Below are positions 10,040 through 17,910 of a stretch of DNA of 64,000 nt, in pieces. Numbering within the stretch: position 1 is the first letter of the stretch; each line of letters opens with the position of its first letter. A program made the position numbers and the translations under genes. Below the pieces are notes generated by a model. The model worked only from the letters and a program-made list of their open reading frames with translations. It had not been told where the DNA came from and did not search any database. The DNA comes from Betaproteobacteria bacterium Ga0077527 (GTDB lineage: Bacteria; Pseudomonadota; Gammaproteobacteria; Burkholderiales; SG8-41): NCBI GenBank assembly GCA_001464815.1, contig LNDW01000016.1, forward strand, positions 18,986-82,985. The letters are read 5' to 3'.

Positions 10040-10468
10040 ATGAACCGCCTGATACCCATCCTGCTGGCTGTGCTGCTCGGCGCCTGCGCCGCAGCCCCCA
10101 CGGGAAAAACGGATGTGCCACTGCTGGAAACCTACTGGAAAGCCGTCGAACTGGAAGGGGCTCCAGTCGAGGTCAAGGCCGGCGCCCGTGAAGCACATCT
10201 CATCCTGCGCCGCGAAAAAAACATGGCTGGCGGCTTCTCGGGTTGCAACACCGTGCGCGGCGCCTATGAAGTTTCGGGCAGCAGCCTGCGCTTCAAACAG
10301 ATGGCCTCGACGCTGATGGCCTGCCTGCCCGAGATCGGTGATGTTGAACGGCGCTTTAACGCCGCGCTCGGCGCCAGCGCAGGCTACCGCATCAGCGGCG
10401 ACAGCCTCGAGCTTCGGGACAACGACGGCAAGGTGCGCGGACGCTTCACTGCGGTGCATCTGCGCTGA
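10040..10468 (+). CDS. META-domain lipoprotein (HslJ-like)
   Basis: The 142-residue protein has a lipoprotein signal peptide with lipobox LLGACAA (Cys near residue 15) and a META/HslJ-like domain. The hallmark in the domain is MAGGFSGCNTVRGAYEVSG followed by a segment with MASTLMACLPE and a terminal beta strand. META proteins are envelope-stress or heat-associated lipoproteins of uncertain biochemical role. It lies 5 bp downstream of mscS. It ends next to the convergent GNAT gene with no spacer. Confidence 0.88.
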   Translation: MNRLIPILLAVLLGACAAAPTGKTDVPLLETYWKAVELEGAPVEVKAGAREAHLILRREKNMAGGFSGCNTVRGAYEVSGSSLRFKQMASTLMACLPEIGDVERRFNAALGASAGYRISGDSLELRDNDGKVRGRFTAVHLR

Positions 10469-10939
10469 TCAGGCCGGCAGACCGATCACCATGCAGCTGC
10501 TCGCCAGCGGCGTGTTGTCGTAATAAGCCGCGCAGTCGCGAAAACCCAGGCTGCGATACAGCGCCTGCGCCGCCGTCATCTGCGGTAGTGTGTCGAGCAG
10601 CATCTGCCGGTAGCCCGCGTCGCGTGCAAAGGCCAACGCAGCCTCGACCAGTCGCCGCCCAAGCCCCGAGCCGCGGTATTGCGGTCGTGTATACAGCCGC
10701 TTGATCTCGCAGCGACTTTCGTCCAGGGGCCGCACACCGGCGCAGCCCGCAGCCTGGCCATCCACCATCGCCAGCAACAGGATTCCACGCGGCGGCGCAT
10801 AGGCGCCGGGCAGCGCGCGCAGTTCTTCGTCAAAACCCTGGAAGCAAAGACTGAAACCCAGCGACCCGGCGTATTCAACAAACAGGCTGCGCACTGCCTC
10901 CAGCGGTGGGCCAGGCACAGCGACGACGGCAATTTCCAT
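10469..10939 (-). CDS. GNAT-family N-acetyltransferase
   Basis: The 156-residue protein shows the GNAT fold. The acetyl-CoA pyrophosphate loop is in RPQYRGSGLGRRLVEAAL (Q/RxxGxG/A type), preceded by CEIKRLYTRP on strand beta4 and followed by ALYRSLGFRD. It transfers an acetyl group to an amine substrate that cannot be identified. It lies 18 bp downstream of the CoxE-like VWA gene on the same strand, so it may be transcribed with that operon. Confidence 0.88.
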   Translation of the reverse strand: MEIAVVAVPGPPLEAVRSLFVEYAGSLGFSLCFQGFDEELRALPGAYAPPRGILLLAMVDGQAAGCAGVRPLDESRCEIKRLYTRPQYRGSGLGRRLVEAALAFARDAGYRQMLLDTLPQMTAAQALYRSLGFRDCAAYYDNTPLASSCMVIGLPA

Positions 10940-10957
10940 CGACTTATGCCGTCCGGT

Positions 10958-12139
10958 TCATTTCGCCCGACTGAGCAACCGCATACCCCGCTCCAGCCCA
11001 TCCAGCGTCAGCGGAAACATGCGTCCGCCCATCAGCTCGCGGGTGATGCCGATCGACTCATGGTAGTTCCACACCGCTTCCGGCTGCGGGTTGAGCCAGA
11101 TCGCATGGGCATAGACATCGAGCGCGCGCTGCAGCCATAACGCGCCCGGCTCTTCGTTGCTGTGCTCGACGCTGCCGCCGGGATAGGTGATCTCGTACGG
11201 GCTCATCGTTGCATCGCCGACAAAAATCACTTTGTAATCATGGGGATAGGTGTGCAGCACATCCCAGGTTGCGATCCGCTCGGTAGCCCTGCGGCGGTTG
11301 TCCTTCCACACCCGTTCGTAAAGGAAGTTGTGGAAGTAGAAGTATTCGAGGTGCTTGAACTCGGTGCGTGTCGCCGAGAACAACTGCTCGCAGACGCGGA
11401 TGTGGTCATCCATCGAGCCGCCGATGTCGAAGAACAGCAGCACCTTCACCGCGTTGTGGCGCTCCGGCACCAGTTTCAGATCCAGCCAGCCGGCGTTTTT
11501 GGCGGTGGAGCGGATGGTGTCATCGAGGTCCAGCACTTCCGGCGCGCCGGTGCGCGCGAACTTGCGCAGCTTTTTCAGCGCGACCTTGATGTTGCGCGTG
11601 CCCAGCTCCACGCTGTCATCAAGGTTCCTGAATTCGCGCTGGTCCCACACCTTCACCGCACGGCGGTTGCGCGACTCGTGCTGGCCGATGCGCACACCTT
11701 CCGGGTTGTAGCCGTAGGCGCCGAAAGGACTGGTGCCGCCGGTGCCTATCCATTTGCTGCCGCCCTGGTGGCGCCCTTTCTGCTCCTCGAGGCGCTTTTT
11801 CAGCGTCTCCATCAGTTTTTCCCAGCCACCGAGCGACTCGATCAGTTTTTTTTCTTCGTCGCTGAGGTTCTTCTCGACCAGCTTGCGCAGCCAGTCCTCG
11901 GGAATCACCGCCGCCGCGGCATCGATACCGACCACGCCCTTGAAGTACGCCGCGAACACCAGGTCGTAGCGGTCGAAGAACTTCTCGTCCTTGACCAGGC
12001 AGGTGCGCGCGAGGTGATAAAACTCCTCGACGCTGCCGAAGGCGACCTGCTTTTCCAGCGCCTGGATCAGGATCAGAAATTCCTTGATCGATGCGGGAAC
12101 GCCGCCCTGGCGCAGCTTGAGAAAAAATTCAATGAGCAT
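10958..12139 (-). CDS. CoxE-like VWA-domain protein
   Basis: The 393-residue protein has a helical N-terminal region and a C-terminal von Willebrand A domain of the CoxE type. The MIDAS metal site starts at FFDIGGSMDDH (DxGxS) and continues with threonine and aspartate positions near VIFVGDATMSPYE. CoxE works with the AAA+ protein CoxD to mature the active site of carbon monoxide dehydrogenase and related molybdenum hydroxylases. The CoxD-like ATPase gene is 67 bp upstream on the same strand. No hydroxylase structural gene is in the window. It could serve another metalloenzyme. Confidence 0.85.
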   Translation of the reverse strand: MLIEFFLKLRQGGVPASIKEFLILIQALEKQVAFGSVEEFYHLARTCLVKDEKFFDRYDLVFAAYFKGVVGIDAAAAVIPEDWLRKLVEKNLSDEEKKLIESLGGWEKLMETLKKRLEEQKGRHQGGSKWIGTGGTSPFGAYGYNPEGVRIGQHESRNRRAVKVWDQREFRNLDDSVELGTRNIKVALKKLRKFARTGAPEVLDLDDTIRSTAKNAGWLDLKLVPERHNAVKVLLFFDIGGSMDDHIRVCEQLFSATRTEFKHLEYFYFHNFLYERVWKDNRRRATERIATWDVLHTYPHDYKVIFVGDATMSPYEITYPGGSVEHSNEEPGALWLQRALDVYAHAIWLNPQPEAVWNYHESIGITRELMGGRMFPLTLDGLERGMRLLSRAK

Positions 12140-12158
12140 CGCTTAAAGTCAGAACCTT

Positions 12159-12195
12159 TTCACCGCCAAGCCGCCAAGAGCGCCCAGAAGGCAAC
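12159..12195. repeat. CGCCAAG-type short-word repeat, half element
   Basis: TTTTCACCGCCAAGCCGCCAAGAGCGCCCAGAAGG consists of a repeated word CCGCCAAG. It resembles one arm of the short-word intergenic repeats described at 32002 and 53550, but no complementary arm is visible. It sits between two genes of one operon. Confidence 0.45.
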
Positions 12196-12206
12196 AACAG
12201 CATCAA

Positions 12207-13052
12207 TCAGCCCTTCCGCCGCGACATGAACACCAGCCGCTCGAACAGATGAACATCCTGCTCGTTCTTGATCAGCGCCCCGTGCAGCGGCGGCACGATC
12301 TTGTGGGTGTCCTGGCTGTGCAGTGCTTCGGGCGGGATGTCCTCGGCCATCAGCAGCTTGAGCCAGTCGAGCAGCTCCGAGGTGGTCGGCTTTTTCTTCA
12401 GGCCCGGCACTTCGCGGATTTCGAAGAAGGCATTAAGCGCCTGGCTCAGCAACTGCTTCTTGATGCCGGGGAAATGCACTTCGACAATCTGCGCCATCGT
12501 TTCCGCATCGGGAAAACGGATGTAGTGGAAAAAGCAGCGGCGGAGGAAGGCATCGGGCAGCTCCTTCTCGTTGTTGCTGGTGATGATCACCAGCGGCCGG
12601 TGTTTGGCGCTGATCAACTGCTGCGTTTCGTAGACATAGAACTCCATGCGGTCGAGTTCGCGCAGCAGGTCGTTGGGAAATTCGATGTCGGCCTTGTCCA
12701 CTTCGTCGATCAGCAGCACCGCCGGCTCGTCGGAAGTGAAGGCCTTCCACAACATGCCCTGCACGATGTAGTTGCCGATGTCCTTGACCTTCGGGTCACC
12801 CAGTTGCGAATCGCGCAGCCGCGACACCGCGTCGTATTCATACAGACCGTGCTGTGCCTTGGTCGTCGATTTGACGTGCCACTCGAACAGCGGCCGCTTC
12901 AGCGCCTTCGCCACTTCCAGCGCGAGCATGGTCTTGCCAGTGCCCGGCTCACCCTTGATCAGCAGCGGGCGCTCCAGCGCCAGCGCCGCGTTGACCGCCA
13001 TCATCAGGTCGTCGGTGGCGACGTAGTTATCAGTACCGGTGAAGCGCGACAT
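12207..13052 (-). CDS. MoxR-family AAA+ ATPase (CoxD-like)
   Basis: The 281-residue protein is a MoxR-class AAA+ chaperone. Walker A is GEPGTGKTMLALEVAK (near residue 36), Walker B is AVLLIDEVDKAD, sensor 1 is VIITSNNEKE, and a LPDAFLRRCFFHYIRFPD segment holds the arginine finger region. CoxD of this type helps insert sulfur and copper or otherwise mature molybdenum hydroxylases together with a VWA partner. An AAGGGA ribosome site precedes the ATG. The VWA gene follows directly, and the MobA-like gene is upstream on the same strand. Confidence 0.92.
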   Translation of the reverse strand: MSRFTGTDNYVATDDLMMAVNAALALERPLLIKGEPGTGKTMLALEVAKALKRPLFEWHVKSTTKAQHGLYEYDAVSRLRDSQLGDPKVKDIGNYIVQGMLWKAFTSDEPAVLLIDEVDKADIEFPNDLLRELDRMEFYVYETQQLISAKHRPLVIITSNNEKELPDAFLRRCFFHYIRFPDAETMAQIVEVHFPGIKKQLLSQALNAFFEIREVPGLKKKPTTSELLDWLKLLMAEDIPPEALHSQDTHKIVPPLHGALIKNEQDVHLFERLVFMSRRKG

Positions 13053-13062
13053 TATTTTCCCT

Positions 13063-13080
13063 TTAAAAACAATGACTTAT
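13063..13080 (+). repeat. AT-rich dispersed motif, copy near moxR start
   Basis: TTAAAAACAATGACTTAT resembles the AATAAAAACAATTACTTAT core seen elsewhere. It lies just upstream of the moxR start on the opposite strand. Confidence 0.4.
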
Positions 13081-13108
13081 ATAAATTTCCACGGGTTACC
13101 ACAACCTC

Positions 13109-13138
13109 CGTTCGTCCCGAGCTCGTCGAAGGACGAAC
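13109..13138. repeat. TTCGTCC-GAGCTCGTCGAAGGAC dispersed repeat
   Basis: The stretch contains GTTCGTCCCGAGCTCGTCGAAGGACGAAC, an imperfect inverted repeat. Related sequences occur near 44841 and 55880-55918. Similar CTTCGACAAGCTCAG repeats are common between genes in environmental bacterial genomes. Confidence 0.5.
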
Positions 13139-13154
13139 AACCCAGACAAAACAC

Positions 13155-13754
13155 TCAGGCACAGCGCTCCAGATCCCCGCGCCGGTCGATGTCAAACAGA
13201 ATGCCCGGATCATCACACTCCACCAGCTTGAGCAGCGCCTGATTGCGCTGGACGACCGCACGCGCGCCGCTGTCGCCGGACAACAACTGCAACTCGGACA
13301 GGAAACGGCGGCTGAACGCCACCGGATGACCGCGATCCCCCTGATATGACGGCGCCACGATGTCGGCACCGGCCATCAACGTGCGCACCACACGGGCAAT
13401 GGTTTCGGGACGGATGCCCGGCATGTCCGCCAGCGCAACAACCCAGCCCGAAGCATCGGCGGTCATGCGCACGCCATGCGCGAGGCTCACGCCCATGCCC
13501 TGCGCCGCATCCGGACATCGGGTCACGCTGCAGCCTTCGGACTCGAGCAGTTCTGCCAGCGGAAAATCACCCGGCCGCAGCACCGCCATCACGTCGAGTC
13601 CGGCCGCGATCAGGTTGCGTGCGGCATGTGCCGCGATGGCCGCGCCGTCGTCCAGCGGATGCAGCAGCTTGCCGCCGCCAAAACGGGTGCCGGCACCGGC
13701 GGCCAGCAGGATCGCCCTCGGCATGCGGTCGGCGGCTTGGTCCGTGGTTTTCAT
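13155..13754 (-). CDS. MobA-like nucleotidyltransferase (molybdenum cofactor cytidylyl/guanylyltransferase type)
   Basis: The 199-residue protein starts with the NTP-transferase signature ILLAAGAGTRFGGGKLLHPL (LAAGxxxRxGxxK). It continues with WVVALADMPGIRPETI, holding the metal-binding Asp, and GDRGHPVAFSRRFLSEL. Such enzymes add CMP or GMP to molybdopterin (MocA/MobA). MocA-type is favoured by the neighbouring CoxD/CoxE homologues, since xanthine-dehydrogenase-family enzymes use the cytosine dinucleotide form. The ATG at 13754 follows a TATAAT box at seven bases, so the mRNA may be leaderless. Confidence 0.85.
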   Translation of the reverse strand: MKTTDQAADRMPRAILLAAGAGTRFGGGKLLHPLDDGAAIAAHAARNLIAAGLDVMAVLRPGDFPLAELLESEGCSVTRCPDAAQGMGVSLAHGVRMTADASGWVVALADMPGIRPETIARVVRTLMAGADIVAPSYQGDRGHPVAFSRRFLSELQLLSGDSGARAVVQRNQALLKLVECDDPGILFDIDRRGDLERCA

Positions 13755-13767
13755 GAGCCTGATTATA
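13755..13767 (-). promoter_or_regulatory. TATAAT box next to the mobA-like start
   Basis: On the minus strand a perfect TATAAT is followed by seven bases and then ATG. No Shine-Dalgarno sequence is present. This suggests transcription starting at or one base before the start codon. Confidence 0.5.
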
Positions 13768-13910
13768 ATGGCCGCACCCGTGCCACCCCCTGGATTGCGC
13801 ATCCGCAACAGTCCACAACCCGACCGCCCCCCAGTCCCAGACCAGACTCTCACTCCGGACTTTCAACCACAGACTTCCAACCGCGGACACTCAGTTTCAT
13901 CATCGACCCC

Positions 13911-14690
13911 ATGCCCAGACTCTGCGCCAACCTGACCATGCTGTTCAACGAAGTGCCGTTCATGGAGCGCTTCGCCGCGGCCGCACAGGCCGGCTTCCGC
14001 GGCGTCGAATACCTGTTTCCATACGACTACAACAAACAGCAGTTGCTCGAGGCCCTGCAGAAAAACAATCTGGTGCAGGTGCTGCACAACCTGCCCGCCG
14101 GCAACTGGGCGGCCGGCGAACGCGGCATCGGCTGCCATCCGCAGCGCACGGCCGAATTCCGTGAAGGCGTGGATCGCGCCATCGAATATGCGGTTGCGCT
14201 CGGCTGCACCCAGGTCAACTGCCTCGCCGGCATCCGCCCCAATCATGTCGATCCGATGGATGCGCGCGAAACCTTCATTCGCAACCTGCAGTACGCCGCG
14301 CCGAAGCTGCAGGAAGCCGGCATCAGGCTGCTGATCGAGCCGATCAACACCCGCGATATTCCAGGCTTTTTCCTGAACTACTCGGCGCAGGCCCTGGACA
14401 TCATCAAGGCCGTCGGCTCCGACAACCTGTTCCTGCAGTACGACATTTATCACATGCAGATCATGGAGGGCGATCTCGCCCGCACCATTGAATCCAGCCT
14501 CCGGCTGATCCCGCACCTGCAGCTTGCCGACAACCCCGGCCGCCACGAACCGGGCAGCGGTGAAATCAACTTCCCCTGGCTGCTCGCCCATATCGACCGC
14601 ATCGGCTACGGCGGCTGGATCGGCTGCGAATACAAACCCGCCGGCGACACCGTGGCGGGACTCGGCTGGGCGAAGGCCTGGCTGAAATAA
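13911..14690 (+). CDS. hyi: Hydroxypyruvate isomerase
   Basis: The 259-residue protein belongs to the xylose-isomerase-like TIM-barrel family and matches Hyi in length and motifs: MPRLCANLTMLFNEVPFMER, CTQVNCLAGI, LLIEPINTRDIPGFFL, LQYDIYHMQIMEGDL and HLQLADNPGRHEPG. The metal ligands should be the Glu of LIEPIN, the Asp of QYDIYH, the Gln or His of HLQLAD and a final Glu in IGCEYKP. It interconverts hydroxypyruvate and tartronate semialdehyde in glyoxylate assimilation. The glxR gene follows, so both convert glyoxylate-derived C3 units toward glycerate; glyoxylate carboligase (gcl) itself is not in the window. Confidence 0.93.
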   Translation: MPRLCANLTMLFNEVPFMERFAAAAQAGFRGVEYLFPYDYNKQQLLEALQKNNLVQVLHNLPAGNWAAGERGIGCHPQRTAEFREGVDRAIEYAVALGCTQVNCLAGIRPNHVDPMDARETFIRNLQYAAPKLQEAGIRLLIEPINTRDIPGFFLNYSAQALDIIKAVGSDNLFLQYDIYHMQIMEGDLARTIESSLRLIPHLQLADNPGRHEPGSGEINFPWLLAHIDRIGYGGWIGCEYKPAGDTVAGLGWAKAWLK

Positions 14691-14708
14691 AGCAATATTT
14701 ACAGCAAG

Positions 14709-14786
14709 CGCAGGATGAAAAAGGTGATCAGGATAAAAACCTGCACGCCACCGCATTTATCCTGTAAATCCTGTCCATCCTGTTAA
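14709..14786. repeat. ATCCTG-type intergenic stem-loop, copy 1
   Basis: A left arm with CAGGATG...CAGGATAAA (14710-14738) and a right arm TTTATCCTGTAAATCCTGTCCATCCTG (14757-14783) pair imperfectly. The arms consist of the repeated word ATCCTGT. The element fills the gap between hyi and glxR. Copy 2 is at 53550. Confidence 0.7.
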
Positions 14787-14814
14787 TTTCGTTTTCTTTT
14801 CCAAGGACTCCAAC

Positions 14815-15696
14815 ATGAACATCGGCTTCGTCGGACTCGGCATCATGGGCAAACCCATGGCCCTCAACCTGATCAAGGGCGGCCACACGCTGTTCCTGAA
14901 CTCGCGCAGCGGCGTCGCGAAAGAACTCACCGACGCCGGCGGCAAGGCCTGCGCCTCGGGCAAGGAAGTCGCGGAAAAAGCCGAAATCATCATCACCATG
15001 GTGCCCGACACCGCCGACGTCGAAAAAGTGCTGTTCGGCGCCGGCGGCATCGCCGAGGGCCTGAGCAAAGGCAAGACCGTGGTCGACATGAGCTCGATCT
15101 CGCCCATCGCCACCAAGGACTTCGCGGCGAAGATCAACGCCCTTGGCTGTGACTACGTGGATGCGCCGGTCTCCGGCGGCGAGGTGGGCGCAAAAAACGC
15201 CGCGCTGACCATCATGGTCGGCGCACCACAGGCCGCCTTCGACAAGGTCAAGCCGCTGTTCGAACTGATGGGCAAGAACATCACCCTGGTCGGCGGCAAC
15301 GGCGACGGCCAGACCTGCAAGGTGTGCAACCAGATCATCGTCGCGCTCAACATCGAGGCGGTCAGCGAAGCCCTGGTCTTTGCCTCAAAAGCCGGTGCCG
15401 ATCCCGCCAAGGTTCGGCAGGCCCTGATGGGCGGCTTCGCTGCCTCGCGCATCCTCGAAGTGCACGGCGAACGCATGATCAAACGCACCTTCGACCCGGG
15501 CTTCCGCATCGAACTGCACCAGAAGGATCTCAACCTCGCACTGCAGGGCGCCCGCGCGATGGGTGTATCGCTGCCGAATACTTCGACGACGCAGGAGCTG
15601 TTCAACTCATGCGTCGCCAACGGCGGCGCGAAGTGGGACCACTCGGCGCTGGTCAAGGCGCTGGAGCGGATGGCGGGGCATGAAGTCGCAAAATAA
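14815..15696 (+). CDS. glxR: 2-hydroxy-3-oxopropionate (tartronate semialdehyde) reductase
   Basis: The 293-residue protein is a beta-hydroxyacid dehydrogenase. The NAD(P) motif is IGFVGLGIMGKPMALNL at the N-terminus, the substrate signature is DAPVSGGEVGA, and the catalytic Lys is in GNGDGQTCKVCNQ (about 170). FDPGFRIELHQKDL near 230 is typical of GarR/GlxR. It reduces tartronate semialdehyde to glycerate. An AAGGA ribosome site precedes the ATG. It sits directly behind hyi, separated by a stem-loop repeat. The next gene, a BRCT protein, has a very different base composition. Confidence 0.93.
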   Translation: MNIGFVGLGIMGKPMALNLIKGGHTLFLNSRSGVAKELTDAGGKACASGKEVAEKAEIIITMVPDTADVEKVLFGAGGIAEGLSKGKTVVDMSSISPIATKDFAAKINALGCDYVDAPVSGGEVGAKNAALTIMVGAPQAAFDKVKPLFELMGKNITLVGGNGDGQTCKVCNQIIVALNIEAVSEALVFASKAGADPAKVRQALMGGFAASRILEVHGERMIKRTFDPGFRIELHQKDLNLALQGARAMGVSLPNTSTTQELFNSCVANGGAKWDHSALVKALERMAGHEVAK

Positions 15697-15721
15697 ATTC
15701 AAAAACCATTTAGGAGGCGTA

Positions 15722-16345
15722 ATGGGAAATTCTGAATTCGCAAAACGCTACGTCTTGGACGCAAAACGATCCGCCAAAGGACTGCAATCGTTAATGGGAA
15801 TTCTGAGCGGGTTAGTTTGTGACGACCACCTCAATGATGACGAAATTCGGTATCTGAGAACTTGGTTAAAAGAAAACGACGGCCTGGCGGATGTTTATCC
15901 AGCAAATATTGTGCATCGTCGAGTTCATGAAATACTGACTGACGATGTGATAACCGATGAAGAACGCAAACATCTGACAAAAGAATTACAAATCTTGACG
16001 GGGAATAACTTCATCGAAACTGGAGCAGCCCTGCCTGAGCACATCGCAAACATTTTTGATGATGACCCTCACGTTATCTTTGAGGACAACATTTTTGTTT
16101 TCACCGGAGAGTTTTTATGGGGCACTCGAAATGAGTGCCACAGAGAAATTGAGAAGCGTGGCGGCACCTCAAAAAATTCAATTACGAATGAAACTAACTA
16201 TCTAGTTATTGGATCAATGGCATCACCCGATTGGATAACCGCCAACTTTGGAAGAAAAATTCAAAAGGCAGCCGAGATGGCACAATCAGGCGAATATCAG
16301 ATTTCAATAATTCGTGAAGTTGATTGGTCGATGGCTCTCAAATAA
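15722..16345 (+). CDS. BRCT-domain protein with acidic helical N-terminus (probable import)
   Basis: This 207-residue protein starts at 15722 behind a strong AGGAGG site; a longer in-frame start inside glxR is spurious. Residues 1-95 are helical with two acidic calcium-loop-like segments (DDHLNDDEIRYL and DDVITDEERKHL), reminiscent of TerB-like folds. Residues about 115-205 are a BRCT domain of the bacterial DNA ligase type: VFTGEF, EIEKRGGT, ITNETNYLVIGS, FGRKIQKAAEM. BRCT domains bind DNA ends or phosphopeptides. The gene is far richer in A+T than all neighbours, suggesting recent transfer. Its function is unknown. Confidence 0.85.
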   Translation: MGNSEFAKRYVLDAKRSAKGLQSLMGILSGLVCDDHLNDDEIRYLRTWLKENDGLADVYPANIVHRRVHEILTDDVITDEERKHLTKELQILTGNNFIETGAALPEHIANIFDDDPHVIFEDNIFVFTGEFLWGTRNECHREIEKRGGTSKNSITNETNYLVIGSMASPDWITANFGRKIQKAAEMAQSGEYQISIIREVDWSMALK

Positions 16346-16377
16346 TAAAATTCATTGATAGATGAAAGCCCGCGTAG

Positions 16378-16404
16378 GGCGCATTAAGCAAAGCGCAATG
16401 CGCC
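16378..16404. repeat. GGCGCATT...AATGCGCC hairpin
   Basis: A perfect 8-bp inverted repeat, GGCGCATT and AATGCGCC, with an 11-nt spacer lies 33 bp after the BRCT gene. A truncated copy sharing GCGTAGGGCGCAT lies at 17585-17597. It resembles REP-like elements and could also act as a weak terminator. Confidence 0.6.
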
Positions 16405-16425
16405 GCATGCATGACGCATAAAGCC

Positions 16426-16467
16426 AAAACAAACGACTTATTTTTTACCAATAAAAACAAATACTTA
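16426..16467 (+). repeat. AT-rich dispersed motif, tandem pair
   Basis: AAAACAAACGACTTATTTT is followed by CAATAAAAACAAATACTTAC. The second unit is identical over 17 bases to the copy at 18823. The two units fill the leader upstream of the Bug gene at 16563 and border the AT-rich BRCT region. Confidence 0.55.
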
Positions 16468-16562
16468 CAAGGCCTCCTCCGGGATACCCCGAGAGCCGCT
16501 ATAGTGCGTTTACGGCGTCGAGAACAACCACCGCGCCACAACCATCTGGGGGAGATTGCACG

Positions 16563-17543
16563 ATGAAACACGCACGTCTGGCCGCGCTGATCGCACTGGG
16601 TGCCGGCATTCTGGGCATCGCCACACACGCCGCGGCGCAAGCCGATGCCTATCCGCAGCGGCCGATCCGCTGGATCGTGCCTTATCCGCCGGCGGGCACT
16701 ACCGACATCCTCGCGCGGATCATGGGTGCCTGGCTTTCGCAGCGCATGGGCCAGCAGGTGGTGATCGACAACCGACCCGGCGCCGGCAACAACATCGGCA
16801 CCGAACTCGCGATCAAGGCCGCGCCCGACGGCTACACGGTATTCCTGGTCAACCCGGCCAACGCGATCAACGCCACGCTCTATGCCAAGCTGCCGTTCAA
16901 TTTCCTGCGCGACATGGATCCGGTCGCCGGCATCGTGCGCGTGCCGAACATGATGGTGGTCACGCGCGACCTGCCGGCCAAGAACGTGCCCGAATTCATC
17001 GACTACGCGCGCAAGAATCCGGGCAAGGTCAACATGGCCTCCTCCGGCAGCGGCACCTCGGTCCACCTCACCGGCGAGCTGTTCAAGGCCGCGACCGGGC
17101 TCGACCTGCTGCATGTGCCGTTCAAGGGCGCGGGCCCCGCGCTGATCGAGCTGGTCGGTGGCCGCAACGTGCAGGTCATCTTCGACAACATGCCCTCGTC
17201 CATCGGCCATGTCCGCTCCGGCACGCTGCGCGCACTGGCGGTGACCACCGCCAAACGCAGCACCGCGCTGCCCGATGTGCCGGCGCTCGCCGAAACCCTG
17301 CCCGGCTTCGAGGCCAGCGCCTGGTTCGGCATGGGCGCGCCCAAGGGCACGCCGGCCGCCGCCGTGACGCGCCTCAACCGCGAGATGAACGCCGGTCTGG
17401 AAGACCCCAAACTGCGCGTCCGCCTGGCTGAACTCGGCGGCGACCCGATCATCGGCACCCCCGCAGAATTCTGGAAACTGCATGCCGCCGAAACCGAGAA
17501 GTGGGCCAAGGCGGTGAAGATCTCCGGCGCCAAGGTCGAATGA
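16563..17543 (+). CDS. Bug/TctC-type periplasmic solute-binding protein
   Basis: The 326-residue protein has a cleavable signal peptide (ending THAAAQADAYP). Family hallmarks follow: QRPIRWIVPYPPAGTTDIL, VVIDNRPGAGNNIG, KAAPDGYTVFL and LHVPFKGAGPALIEL. It should bind a small organic acid in the periplasm. A GGGGGAG-like ribosome site precedes the ATG. No permease, regulator or enzyme is coupled to it, so its ligand cannot be predicted. It is one of eight Bug genes in the window. Confidence 0.93.
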   Translation: MKHARLAALIALGAGILGIATHAAAQADAYPQRPIRWIVPYPPAGTTDILARIMGAWLSQRMGQQVVIDNRPGAGNNIGTELAIKAAPDGYTVFLVNPANAINATLYAKLPFNFLRDMDPVAGIVRVPNMMVVTRDLPAKNVPEFIDYARKNPGKVNMASSGSGTSVHLTGELFKAATGLDLLHVPFKGAGPALIELVGGRNVQVIFDNMPSSIGHVRSGTLRALAVTTAKRSTALPDVPALAETLPGFEASAWFGMGAPKGTPAAAVTRLNREMNAGLEDPKLRVRLAELGGDPIIGTPAEFWKLHAAETEKWAKAVKISGAKVE

Positions 17544-17910
17544 CGCACTGACGCGGGGAGGCTTCACGCCTCCCCGCGCAGTCAGCGTAGGGCGCATCGA
17601 ACAAAAGGGGTGCCGGGGTACCGCGAACAAAAGGCGCAGCGTCTTCCGCCTGATGTAAAAACAAAGATGTCGTTTGACGCTCTCCTGCAAAGAGTGGTGA
17701 ACCGGCTGAGTACGCCCAGCGAAAGTCCCCTTGGGGCCGCCACTGCGCACTGCGGAGCAATTCCCCTTGGGGCCGATTCATTCTCCTGCTTTCGCCCCCA
17801 GGCAGCACGGAACCTTCCACCGCCTGCACGCTCCAAGCAACGCCCTGAGCGTCGCATGCTCAATTTGCCTGTTCTGAACAAAACCCGAACCTCATTTCCG
17901 GAATATTGCC
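17544..17910. other. 367-bp non-coding stretch
   Basis: No convincing gene is present. The stretch contains a partial GCGTAGGGCGCAT repeat (17585), a short direct repeat CGAACAAAAGG (17597 and 17623), and two copies of CCCCTTGGGGCCG about 50 bp apart (near 17728 and 17763). It presumably carries the promoter of the outer-membrane protein gene, but I could not place one. Confidence 0.5.

Noticed and set aside
13476..13910. Upstream extension of the hyi reading frame
   Set aside because: Residues before MPRLCANL do not resemble hydroxypyruvate isomerase and overlap the minus-strand mobA-like gene.
15563..15721. Extended BRCT reading frame starting inside glxR
   Set aside because: The extension is an Arg-rich out-of-frame reading of glxR; AGGAGG before 15722 marks the real start.
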